Source: Sphingomonadaceae bacterium
Lineage (GTDB): Bacteria > Pseudomonadota > Alphaproteobacteria > Sphingomonadales > Sphingomonadaceae
DNA length: 5,156 nucleotides
NCBI GenBank assembly: GCA_020446665.1
Contig: JAGREF010000321.1
Coordinates: 1 to 5,156, forward strand
Reading direction: 5' to 3'
In this document: in pieces, positions 1-4,530 of the stretch
How the letters are laid out: every line of letters starts with the position of its first letter
Numbering within the stretch: the first letter of the stretch is position 1
The notes under the pieces: generated by a model
The model's database searches: none
The model's input: the letters and a program-made list of their open reading frames with translations, nothing else
Told to the model about the DNA's origin: nothing
Program-made: the position numbers and the translations under genes

Positions 1-89
1 GTGCGCCCGGCATAGCGCTGGAAATAGGGCAGCGCCTCGATCAGCACCTCTGCCTTGGCCAGCATCTTTGAATCCTGCGTATTGCCCAT
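1..89 (-). CDS. argB: Acetylglutamate kinase, N-terminal part (cut by window edge)
   Basis: ArgB phosphorylates N-acetyl-L-glutamate with ATP in the cytosolic arginine pathway. Only the first 29 codons are here. On the minus strand they begin MGNTQDSKMLAKAEVLIEAL and continue into PYFQRYAGRT, which matches the well-known alphaproteobacterial ArgB N-terminus (family pattern MLAKAxxLxEALPYxQRYxGxT, just before the VVKYGGHAM nucleotide-binding loop). The ATG at 89-87 is preceded by AAGGA, seven bases upstream, which fixes the start. The gene is divergent from the nuclease at 223 and shares a 133-bp intergenic region with it. The kinase core lies outside the window, so the call rests on the N-terminal signature alone. 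Confidence 0.85.
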   Translation of the reverse strand, partial: MGNTQDSKMLAKAEVLIEALPYFQRYAGR

Positions 90-222
90 ATTTCCGTCCT
101 TGCGCAGCGCGATGGCTGCGGCGCTTAGCGATTCGTGGCGCTTTGGGGAAGCGCTACGCATAATTCCCTAAGGGCGAAACCGGAATTGGGGAAAGCAGCC
201 CGGGTAGCGACAATGATGGCTG
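90..222. promoter_or_regulatory. Divergent intergenic region with a 10-bp stem-loop
   Basis: This space separates argB (minus) from the secreted nuclease (plus), so it should hold both promoters. An inverted repeat spans 134-158: CGTGGCGCTT (134-143), loop TGGGG, AAGCGCTACG (149-158), pairing over ten positions with one G-U. Next to it are a CATAAT hexamer (159-164), resembling a plus-strand -10 box, and the small palindrome CCCTAAGGG (166-174). No convincing -35 hexamer is found at 16-18 bp, so I do not assign a promoter to either gene. The hairpin could act in the argB leader or be an operator; this is inference. Confidence 0.3.
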
Positions 223-657
223 ATGCGCGCCGCCCTCGCCTTGCTGCTTGCCCTGTTCCTGCTGCTGCCTCCGTCGGCACATGCGCAGGAAGCAGAAGGA
301 GCCCGCTTCGCCCCCTGCAATAGCGGGCCGCGCATCACCTGCGTGGTTGATGGGGATACATTCTGGCTGAACGGCACCAAGATCCGCATCGCCGATATCA
401 ACACGCCGGAAACCAGCCGCCCGGCCTGCCCCTATGAAGCAGAGTTAGGCCGCCGCGCCACAGGGCGGCTGCTGGACCTGCTCAATTCCGGCCCTTTTAC
501 CCTCAGCCGGTCAGGCCGCGATGAAGACCGTTACGGTCGGAAACTGCGCGTGGTCATGCGTGGCGGGCAATCGCTGGGCGAAGTACTGATTACCGAGGGG
601 CTGGCGGAACAGTGGCAAGGCAGGCGCCGCAACTGGTGCGGGGCAAATCCCTCCTGA
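223..657 (+). CDS. Secreted thermonuclease-family (SNase-like) protein
   Basis: 144 residues. Staphylococcal-nuclease fold proteins cleave DNA/RNA phosphodiesters using Ca2+. Residues 2-21 form a Sec signal peptide (hydrophobic Leu/Ala core) with an AHA|QE cleavage site after residue 21, so export to periplasm or medium is likely. The SNase core follows: VVDGDTFWL (41-49), KIRIADINTPE (53-63) and DRYGRKL (102-108). By comparison with S. aureus nuclease, D45 matches Asp21, R55 matches Arg35, E63 matches Glu43 and R106 matches Arg87; the Asp40 position is N60. Four cysteines (32, 40, 69, 139) could form two disulfides, as suits an exported protein. An in-frame TGA at 214 makes the ATG at 223 the first usable start; the ribosome binding site is weak. 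Its paralogue lies at 2026-2490. Activity is likely but unproven, given Asn in place of a metal ligand. Confidence 0.87.
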   Translation: MRAALALLLALFLLLPPSAHAQEAEGARFAPCNSGPRITCVVDGDTFWLNGTKIRIADINTPETSRPACPYEAELGRRATGRLLDLLNSGPFTLSRSGRDEDRYGRKLRVVMRGGQSLGEVLITEGLAEQWQGRRRNWCGANPS

Positions 658-750
658 GCTACGCTTTTCTATAGCATTGCACACTAAGTTTCACCAGAAT
701 CGCATTTGTTGCAAGAATATGTTATCAGGCTCCGCGGATTGGAACGAAAA

Positions 751-1194
751 GTGGCCAGTGAGATGCGCAGCAAGCTCGCCGCCGCCTATGCGGAATGGCA
801 TGAGAGCCGGGGAACCACCCCGCAGCACTTCTTCGCATTGATGGCTGAAGATATTCTCGTTCATTCAATTCTCGAAAATTCCTTCGGATCAGAGCCGCTG
901 GGTCGGCGCTTTTCCGGACGGTCCGAAGTGATTTCCTATTATGCGTTGCTTGCGGAAAGCTGGGAAATGGTCAGCGCGTCCACAGAAGCCATACTGGTAG
1001 AGGGCAATCGCGCGGTCTGGATCGGGAAGGCTTGCTGGCGCAGCCGCAAGACGCTCAGGCAAATCGACAGTCCGAAAGTGGATGTCTGGACCTTTACGGA
1101 TGATGGCCTCGCAACCGAACTGTTCGAAATGTATGACAGCTATCCCTATGCAGTGCTGACCGGACAGGTTTCTCCCGCTGGGGCCAGCGGTTAA
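751..1194 (+). CDS. NTF2/SnoaL-like domain protein
   Basis: About 147 residues, one cone-shaped NTF2-like domain. The family includes SnoaL cyclases and ketosteroid-isomerase relatives, mostly small cytosolic proteins with a ligand pocket; the substrate here is unknown. The pattern fits: an N-terminal helix (about 6-20), a second helix with FFALMAEDILVHSI (27-40), then GRRFSGRSEVISYYALLAESWE (51-72, the typical 'G+xxV..Y' segment), and strands VEGNRAVWIGKACWRS, SPKVDVWTFTDDGLATELFEMYDSY toward the C-terminus. No signal peptide. The start is uncertain: TTG 706, GTG 751 and ATG 763 are in frame. I prefer GTG 751, which has GGA seven bases upstream; the domain itself only needs ATG 763. It sits 93 bases after the nuclease with its own possible leader, so co-transcription is not certain. 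Confidence 0.78.
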   Translation: MASEMRSKLAAAYAEWHESRGTTPQHFFALMAEDILVHSILENSFGSEPLGRRFSGRSEVISYYALLAESWEMVSASTEAILVEGNRAVWIGKACWRSRKTLRQIDSPKVDVWTFTDDGLATELFEMYDSYPYAVLTGQVSPAGASG

Positions 1195-1208
1195 CCCGCA
1201 AAGCATGC

Positions 1209-1246
1209 TTAACCCATTTGCAAGACTTAGCTGCGATTCTGCTATT
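1209..1246 (+). promoter_or_regulatory. Weak promoter candidate for the DRR-repeat small gene
   Basis: TTGCAA (1218-1223) and GCTATT (1241-1246) are separated by exactly 17 bp, in the 103-bp gap before the small gene at 1298. TTAACCCAT (1209-1217) resembles a half site of the alphaproteobacterial cell-cycle regulator CtrA (TTAA...), but no second half stands at the expected seven-base spacing. A small hairpin (CGTCC gcc GGACG, 1261-1273) would lie in the leader. Hexamer matches are partial, so this is tentative. Confidence 0.22.
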
Positions 1247-1297
1247 GGCTCAGCGTGAAGCGTCCGCCGGACGTCGCCGGGCCTGTGGAGACGCACC

Positions 1298-1453
1298 ATG
1301 GCCCAGATGGACGGGCAGGCAGGCGGCAAACGGAGCGGCAGTGACCGCCGCGCAAGCGACCGGCGCGTGGTCGACAAGCCATTTGAAGGGCCGGATCGCC
1401 GCAGGGGTGACCGCCGTTCGGGCAAGGACCGCCGCGAACAAGCCAGCCGCTAA
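1298..1453 (+). CDS. Small Arg-rich protein with five DRR motifs
   Basis: 51 residues, not a recognised named family. It begins MAQMDGQAGGKRSGSDRRAS and carries Asp-Arg-Arg at residues 16, 21, 33, 38 and 44, with 13 arginines in all. A conserved-looking centre (VVDKPFEGPDRR, 24-35) sits between two DRR pairs. GGAG lies seven bases before the ATG, and the frame is closed by TAA. Similar DRR-rich short proteins and DRR linkers next to PilZ domains occur in Sphingomonadales, as far as I recall. The regular basic/acidic pattern suggests a disordered protein that could bind an acidic polymer (nucleic acid or nucleotide second messenger); that is inference. It precedes the membrane-protein gene by 90 bases on the same strand. 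Longer frames read through this DNA on both strands are low-complexity shadows. Confidence 0.62.
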   Translation: MAQMDGQAGGKRSGSDRRASDRRVVDKPFEGPDRRRGDRRSGKDRREQASR

Positions 1454-1543
1454 AGAACATTTGCCCTTTACCGGAATTTTACCCCCTCGACCCGATGGCC
1501 GCAGGACGTTAGCCTGATTGCCAGTTACGGATGGGGGAAAGAG

Positions 1544-1954
1544 ATGACCGAGCAGCCACAAGATCCATCGCAGACACCGGCTGAAACGCCGGCTCCTGCG
1601 CCCGCACCGGCGGCGTCCGGCAGCTTTGACCTCAACCAGCCGACCGTGATCGCGCTGCTCTATATCGCCTCCTTCTTTTCCGGCGGGCTGACCAACCTTG
1701 TCGGGGTGGTGCTGGCCTATATCTGGAAGAGTGAGCCAAAGGCAGCGTGGGAGGCCAGCCACTATGAATATTCCATTCGCACCTTCTGGCTCGGCTTTGG
1801 CCTCTCCATCATCGGCATTTTCCTGACGGTCATCGGAATTGGCATCCTGATTCTCTTTGGCGCGCTGGTGCTGGTGGTCGTCCGCGCCGTGCTGTCCATG
1901 CTCAAGGCGCAGAAGCATGAGCCGATGCCCAATCCGGGTAGCTGGACGATCTGA
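1544..1954 (+). CDS. COG3671/DUF4870-type integral membrane protein
   Basis: 136 residues, inner membrane, function unknown. The N-terminus is a disordered, Pro/Ala-rich stretch (about 5-25). Hydrophobic segments run from about 34 to 61 (VIALLYIASFFSGGLTNLVG onward) and from about 81 to 119, the latter long enough for two passes. Family hallmarks are the SHYEYSIRTFW motif (72-82), between membrane segments, and the PNPGSWTI terminus (129-136), matching the usual 'PNPxSW' ending. A purine-rich GGGGGAAAGAG sits directly upstream of ATG 1544 as the ribosome binding site. Its TGA (1952-1954) overlaps a possible CTG start of the following nuclease in a CTGA arrangement, suggesting translational coupling. 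Its role cannot be read from the sequence. Confidence 0.87.
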   Translation: MTEQPQDPSQTPAETPAPAPAPAASGSFDLNQPTVIALLYIASFFSGGLTNLVGVVLAYIWKSEPKAAWEASHYEYSIRTFWLGFGLSIIGIFLTVIGIGILILFGALVLVVVRAVLSMLKAQKHEPMPNPGSWTI

Positions 1955-2025
1955 GCAGGCTGCCCAAACCCGCCCGTTTCGACCGCAAGTGGCAGCGCCA
2001 GCGCAAGCTGGCGCGCGCATGGCGC

Positions 2026-2490
2026 ATGTTCGCGCCGTTCCTCGCCCTCGCGCTGTTCGGGGCGCTGGGCTGGTATCTGTGGCAGATACCGTCAAGCGGG
2101 GGTGACTGGCAGCAAAGCAGCGCGCAATTCACCCTGTGCGGAGAGAAGGGCTCCGGCCAATGCGTGATTGATGGGGACACGCTCGCCATTGGTCGGCGCA
2201 AGGTCAGGCTGGCCGGCTTTGACGCGCCGGAACTGGACGGCACCTGCGAGGCTGAGCGCAAGCTGGCACAGCGCGCGAAGGCCGAACTGCGCGACTGGCT
2301 CAATGCTGCGCCTTATGCGCTGGATGGCGGGGATGACCCGCCGCGCGACAAATATGGCCGCGAATTGCGCGCCGCGCGCAGGCTGGTGGACGGCAAGGAA
2401 CAATGGCTGGCCGACCACATGATCGGCGCAGGGCTGGCCCGCGACAATGGCTGGGGCTCTGGCCCCGCGCGCTGGTGCGAAGGCAGTTAG
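2026..2490 (+). CDS. Membrane-anchored thermonuclease-family (SNase-like) protein
   Basis: 154 residues from the first ATG. Residues 4-22 form one membrane segment or uncleaved signal anchor, putting the nuclease domain in the periplasm. The SNase core reads QCVIDGDTLAI (45-55), KVRLAGFDAPE (59-69) and DKYGREL (108-114). D51, R61, D66, E69 and R112 match Asp21, Arg35, Asp40, Glu43 and Arg87 of S. aureus nuclease; the Thr41 position is Ala67. Cysteines 38, 46, 74 and 151 line up with those of the paralogue at 223-657. No ribosome binding site precedes ATG 2026, and the frame is open back to 1942 with coding-like codon use, encoding a basic stretch (PKPARFDRKWQRQRKLARAW) ahead of the anchor. 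The real start is probably CTG 1951, overlapping the upstream stop, which would give 179 residues. It ends 12 bp from the convergent gene at 2503. Confidence 0.85.
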   Translation: MFAPFLALALFGALGWYLWQIPSSGGDWQQSSAQFTLCGEKGSGQCVIDGDTLAIGRRKVRLAGFDAPELDGTCEAERKLAQRAKAELRDWLNAAPYALDGGDDPPRDKYGRELRAARRLVDGKEQWLADHMIGAGLARDNGWGSGPARWCEGS

Positions 2491-2502
2491 GCCGCTGGCG
2501 GA

Positions 2503-2658
2503 TCAGCCCTGCGCGGCCTTCGCCTCGGATGCCAGCTGGCGTTGCAGCACGGCGATCCGCTCGCGCTCCTGCTTCCAGGCCTTTTCCGGATGGGCAGAGA
2601 GCTGATCGAGCAGGCTGCGCAATTCCTGTTCGCGATCGGCGTGGGTAACTGCTTGCAT
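2503..2658 (-). CDS. Small charged helical protein, unknown function
   Basis: 51 residues, starting MQAVTHADREQELRSLLDQL and ending in KAAQG. There is no signal peptide or membrane segment. The sequence is rich in Glu, Arg, Gln and Leu with hydrophobics at helical spacing (LRSLLDQL; RIAVLQRQLA), predicting a two-helix hairpin or short coiled coil broken at AHPEKAW (22-28). AGGAG lies seven bases before the ATG, an excellent ribosome binding site, and an extended -10 element stands further upstream. It converges with the nuclease ending at 2490. I recall similar short hypothetical proteins in sphingomonads but no function. Longer frames over the same DNA lack a ribosome binding site and are compositionally odd. 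Confidence 0.7.
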   Translation of the reverse strand: MQAVTHADREQELRSLLDQLSAHPEKAWKQERERIAVLQRQLASEAKAAQG

Positions 2659-2691
2659 GGCGACTCTCCTCTCAAGTCAGTCAATGACCAG

Positions 2692-2700
2692 AGTATAGCA
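2692..2700 (-). promoter_or_regulatory. Extended -10 promoter of the small gene at 2503-2658
   Basis: Read on the minus strand this is TGCTATACT: a TATACT hexamer (five of six bases of TATAAT) preceded by the TGn element of extended -10 promoters, which can work without a good -35 box. No good -35 box is visible 16-18 bp upstream. Transcription would start near 2685, leaving a leader of about 27 bases that contains the AGGAG ribosome binding site. Spacing to the gene is ideal. Confidence 0.45.
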
Positions 2701-2715
2701 TAGTCGCGGCTTGAG

Positions 2716-2757
2716 TGCCTGACCGGGCGCAAGGGCATAGCCCCACGCCGCCAGGCA
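2716..2757 (-). terminator. Nested stem-loop after the 149-residue lipoprotein gene
   Basis: Three nested pairings: TGCCTG (2716-2721) with CAGGCA (2752-2757), GGCG (2726-2729) with CGCC (2746-2749), and GGGC (2733-2736) with GCCC (2740-2743) around a three-base loop. It begins 11 bases past the stop of the minus-strand lipoprotein gene and lies before the promoter of the next minus-strand gene, so a terminator or 3'-end protecting structure fits. No T-run follows on the minus strand, so it is not a classical intrinsic terminator. Confidence 0.42.
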
Positions 2758-2767
2758 GTGCGCAGCA

Positions 2768-3217
2768 TCACGGCGCCTCGATGGTGAAGCCGGGCACGGG
2801 CCGGGTTTCAACAAAGCCGGCGTGATACATGTCCATCACCACATTCACGGTCTTTTCCTTCCCATCCGCGCCGAGGCAGGTCACGCGGTAATTATCGATG
2901 ATATTGCCATAGACGCCAGGGCCGAGATTGCCGGTGCGGGTAAAGGCAGGCGCGCTGCCATCGGCGCATTTGAGGCGTCCGAGATAGGCGCGCTGCCCCT
3001 GCGGGCGCGATGCACGCACCGGGTTTTCGCGGCTGCCCAGCGGATAGGCGGAAGCGGCCACCATCGCCTCTTCCAGTTCCTTGCCCTGCAGCACGGACTG
3101 GCCGGAGAGCATCCGGCTGAGGATCAGGTCTTCGCTGGCATTTCCGGCCGGAGCGGTGGTGGCACAGCCTGCCAGCGCCGTGGCTAGTGCTGCCGCCAAT
3201 ATCATTCGCAGTCGCAT
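2768..3217 (-). CDS. Predicted lipoprotein, unknown function
   Basis: 149 residues. The N-terminus is a lipoprotein signal: MRLRM, a hydrophobic Ala/Leu stretch, then the lipobox LAGC with Cys18 as the lipidation site. The next residues (ATTAPAG) do not include Asp at +2, so outer-membrane sorting is likely in a Gram-negative host. The mature part has a helical region (about 29-56) and a compact domain with two cysteines (84, 114) that may form a disulfide, and motifs GSRENPVRASRPQGQRAYLG (61-80) and GPGVYGNIIDNYRVTC (99-114). I recognise no catalytic motif. GGAGG stands seven bases before the ATG at 3217. It is followed by the stem-loop at 2716-2757 and preceded by another lipoprotein gene on the same strand 93 bases away. 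Confidence 0.77.
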   Translation of the reverse strand: MRLRMILAAALATALAGCATTAPAGNASEDLILSRMLSGQSVLQGKELEEAMVAASAYPLGSRENPVRASRPQGQRAYLGRLKCADGSAPAFTRTGNLGPGVYGNIIDNYRVTCLGADGKEKTVNVVMDMYHAGFVETRPVPGFTIEAP

Positions 3218-3310
3218 GGGTAATCCTCCCTCCCGTCAGGCAGGGAAGAGTGCACGAAGCGAGCGGGAAGACAAGCGCTTTCCGGGCGTTACACCGAAAG
3301 TCGCCAGCCC

Positions 3311-3541
3311 CTATTCAGCGGGGGCTTCCTCGCCTTCGGGTGCGACCGGTGTCATTTCCGTTTCCGGCACATCCACCGGCACGGCTGCCGGATCAACATC
3401 CGACACAATCAGCTCGCCGCCGCTTTCATCGGTGGCGTCAGCTTCATAGGTCGGCTCTTCCGCCTGCTGCGAACAGGCAGTAAGCGCGAGCGCCCCGGCA
3501 AGCGGCAGCGCGACAAGGGCGGTTTTGCGGAAAGCGGACAT
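3311..3541 (-). CDS. Small acidic lipoprotein
   Basis: 76 residues from the ATG at 3541, chosen over an upstream in-frame ATG (3610) because AGGAGA lies just upstream and the signal peptide starts here. MSAFRK is followed by a hydrophobic stretch and the lipobox LTAC with Cys23 as the lipidation site. The mature 53 residues are low in complexity and acidic, rich in Glu, Asp, Pro and Ala, ending in EGEEAPAE, with a more hydrophobic centre (GELIVSDVDPAAVPVDVPET, about 40-59). Such short 'entericidin-sized' acidic lipoproteins are common in Sphingomonadales, and no role is known. Two lipoprotein genes in a row on this strand may be transcribed together, though the 93-bp gap leaves room for a promoter. 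Confidence 0.75.
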   Translation of the reverse strand: MSAFRKTALVALPLAGALALTACSQQAEEPTYEADATDESGGELIVSDVDPAAVPVDVPETEMTPVAPEGEEAPAE

Positions 3542-3656
3542 GGGCAAGTCTCCTGAGTGATGGGAGTCGGTTCCGCAGGGGAGTGTCTCACTCACGGCGG
3601 CGTGACGCAAGCGGGCTTGTTTTTGATTTCATTTGCGACTAGTGGCGCCATTTCCT

Positions 3657-3692
3657 GCCCCGGCCAATCCTCTGCAAGGATGGTCCGGGGGC
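3657..3692 (+). promoter_or_regulatory. Stem-loop upstream of the leader ORF
   Basis: CCCCGG (3658-3663) pairs with CCGGGG (3685-3690), and inside this ATCCT (3667-3671) pairs with AGGAT (3677-3681) around a five-base loop; short internal mismatches separate the two stems. It lies in the divergent gap between the acidic lipoprotein and the plus-strand genes, 25 bases before the candidate leader ORF. No T-run follows on either strand. It may be a 5' mRNA structure or an operator. Confidence 0.35.
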
Positions 3693-3717
3693 GAACTGCG
3701 CGAGAAGGAGGCAGATC

Positions 3718-3780
3718 ATGTTTGCATTGCTGATACCTCCAGGCACGCAGCCCCGCGTGAAAGCACGCGCACTCGCCTGA
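3718..3780 (+). CDS. Candidate 20-residue leader peptide
   Basis: ATG 3718 is preceded by AAGGAGG, the strongest Shine-Dalgarno in the window, and the frame closes at TGA 3778-3780. The peptide starts MFALLIPPGTQPRV and ends in ALA. The stop lies three bases before the GTCCCTC element (3784-3790), which can pair with the Shine-Dalgarno of the gene at 3836, so a ribosome terminating here would cover that element. This arrangement recalls translational attenuators, but no such case is known to me for this family. The first 13 residues also align without gaps with the start of the downstream protein (shared PGT-P-R), so a decayed duplicate is an alternative. Confidence 0.38.
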   Translation: MFALLIPPGTQPRVKARALA

Positions 3781-3783
3781 TCC

Positions 3784-3829
3784 GTCCCTCGCGTGAGGGG
3801 CGGCTTCGTGCAGCCCCCGCTGGAGGGAC
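3784..3829 (+). promoter_or_regulatory. Mutually exclusive hairpins over a Shine-Dalgarno
   Basis: GTCCCTC (3784-3790) is the exact complement of GAGGGAC (3823-3829), which contains most of the Shine-Dalgarno of the gene at 3836. The CCCTC part can pair instead with GAGGG (3795-3799) across a four-base loop. A third stem, GGG-GGCT (3798-3805, one base bulged) with AGCCCCC (3812-3818), fits inside the long pairing but overlaps the short one. The leader could therefore switch between a Shine-Dalgarno-masked and an open form. This is read from complementarity only. Confidence 0.38.
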
Positions 3830-3835
3830 AATCCC

Positions 3836-4225
3836 ATGTATTTACGTTTCACGGTGCCCGGCACCGTCCCGCGTGCGCGCGTGGCGCCGGGGCCGTTCCG
3901 CATCGCCTCTGACACCTATTGGGAAGGCGATTACGACAATCACCCGGTGCTGATCGCAATCCGTCGCGAGCTGGACTGGTTCAATGAATGGCTGCCCGTC
4001 CCGCGCCGCTTCGGCGTGGTGGCGAAGGGCCGCGTCTGGAGCGACGGCGTCTGCTGGTTCCGCGAAGATGCGCATGACGCGATCGAGCATGCCTCGATCA
4101 TGGTGGCGCTGCTGCGGGAATGCGGTGTGCCGATCGAACGGAACTGGACCCGCGACCCGGGCCAGATCCTCTATCGCGACCGCTGGCAAGTGGTCGCCAA
4201 GCCGGAGCGAGCGATGCTCCATTGA
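3836..4225 (+). CDS. Conserved-looking protein of unknown function
   Basis: 129 residues that I do not recognise. No signal peptide or membrane segment. The chain has a Pro-rich, basic N-terminus (MYLRFTVPGTVPRARVAPGP), a Trp/Tyr-rich centre (DTYWEGDYDNHPVLIAI, 26-42; ELDWFNEWLPVPRRF, 45-59), then GRVWSDGVCWFREDAHDAIE (65-84), a helix HASIMVALLRECG (85-97) and a C-terminal strand-like QILYRDRWQVVAKP (110-123). It looks like a compact cytosolic alpha/beta domain. Third codon positions are strongly G/C, as in the neighbouring genes, and GGAGG stands nine bases before ATG 3836, both supporting this strand over the long antisense frame. It is preceded by the candidate leader and followed 63 bases later by the SEC-C gene, probably in one transcript. 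Confidence 0.77.
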   Translation: MYLRFTVPGTVPRARVAPGPFRIASDTYWEGDYDNHPVLIAIRRELDWFNEWLPVPRRFGVVAKGRVWSDGVCWFREDAHDAIEHASIMVALLRECGVPIERNWTRDPGQILYRDRWQVVAKPERAMLH

Positions 4226-4233
4226 ACCTTGTG

Positions 4234-4266
4234 CCCGCCCCTTCGCCCATGCGCCGGAGGGGCGGG
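4234..4266 (+). terminator. GC-rich 9-bp stem-loop between two genes
   Basis: CCCGCCCCT (4234-4242) pairs perfectly with AGGGGCGGG (4258-4266) around a 15-base loop that holds a further CGC/GCG pairing. It starts nine bases after the stop of the 129-residue protein gene and ends 22 bases before the SEC-C start. No T-run follows, so it may attenuate, process or stabilise mRNA between the genes rather than end transcription outright. Confidence 0.42.
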
Positions 4267-4288
4267 TGCTCACCCACAGGAGGTTACC

Positions 4289-4530
4289 ATGACCAAGGAG
4301 TACGACGACGCACCCTGCTTTCGAGCGGACCAGCAAACGCCGCAAGGGCTTCCCCAGCGAGACCCGCGTGAAGCGCAGCCTGCGCAGCGTCAGGGGCGGT
4401 AAAGTAGAACTGCTCGATAAGCTCGGCCGCAAGGGTCCCTGCCCCTGCGGCTCCGGACGCCGGTTTCAGCAAATGCTGCCTGCAGAGCGGGAAGTATGAC
4501 GGGGCGGAACGGCGGGATTATTGGCGGTAG
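4289..4530 (+). pseudogene. SEC-C zinc-motif protein, two +1 frameshifts
   Basis: SEC-C motifs (C-x-C-x8-C-C) bind zinc; the type example ends SecA, and short stand-alone versions are common. Here AGGAGG precedes ATG 4289 and the protein starts MTKEYDDAP in frame. Removing one C from CCC (4313-4315) moves into a frame reading [20 protein letters not shown] and later [13 protein letters not shown]. Removing one A from AAA (4471-4473) gives [18 protein letters not shown] and TAG 4528-4530. The repaired product is 79 residues with ligands C51, C53, C62 and C63 at exact SEC-C spacing. As written, the first frame stops after 37 codons. The middle frame has no ATG, GTG or TTG before 4368. Two indels, both in three-base runs, suggest recent gene decay or sequencing errors. 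The RG/KR-rich middle would suit nucleic-acid or ribosome contact, which is inference. Confidence 0.68.

Noticed and set aside
1171..1190. Inverted repeat CGCTGGGGCCAGCG as a terminator of the NTF2-like gene
   Set aside because: It lies inside the coding end, has a very short loop and no T-run.
889..1425. 178-codon minus-strand frame opposite the NTF2-like gene
   Set aside because: Composition is Arg/Pro/Ser shadow-like and the plus strand encodes a recognisable domain.
1250..2095. 281-codon minus-strand frame opposite the DRR gene and membrane protein
   Set aside because: Low-complexity Arg/Gly/Ala composition and no ribosome binding site, and it lies antisense to a well-supported membrane-protein gene; typical shadow frame in high-GC DNA.
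3542..3610. 23-codon N-terminal extension of the acidic lipoprotein
   Set aside because: It would place residues ahead of the lipoprotein signal peptide; ATG 3541 has the ribosome binding site.
3842..4432. 196-codon minus-strand frame opposite the 129-residue gene
   Set aside because: Ser/Arg-rich start, no ribosome binding site and crosses the SEC-C gene; the plus-strand frame has better residue balance, third-position GC and a Shine-Dalgarno.
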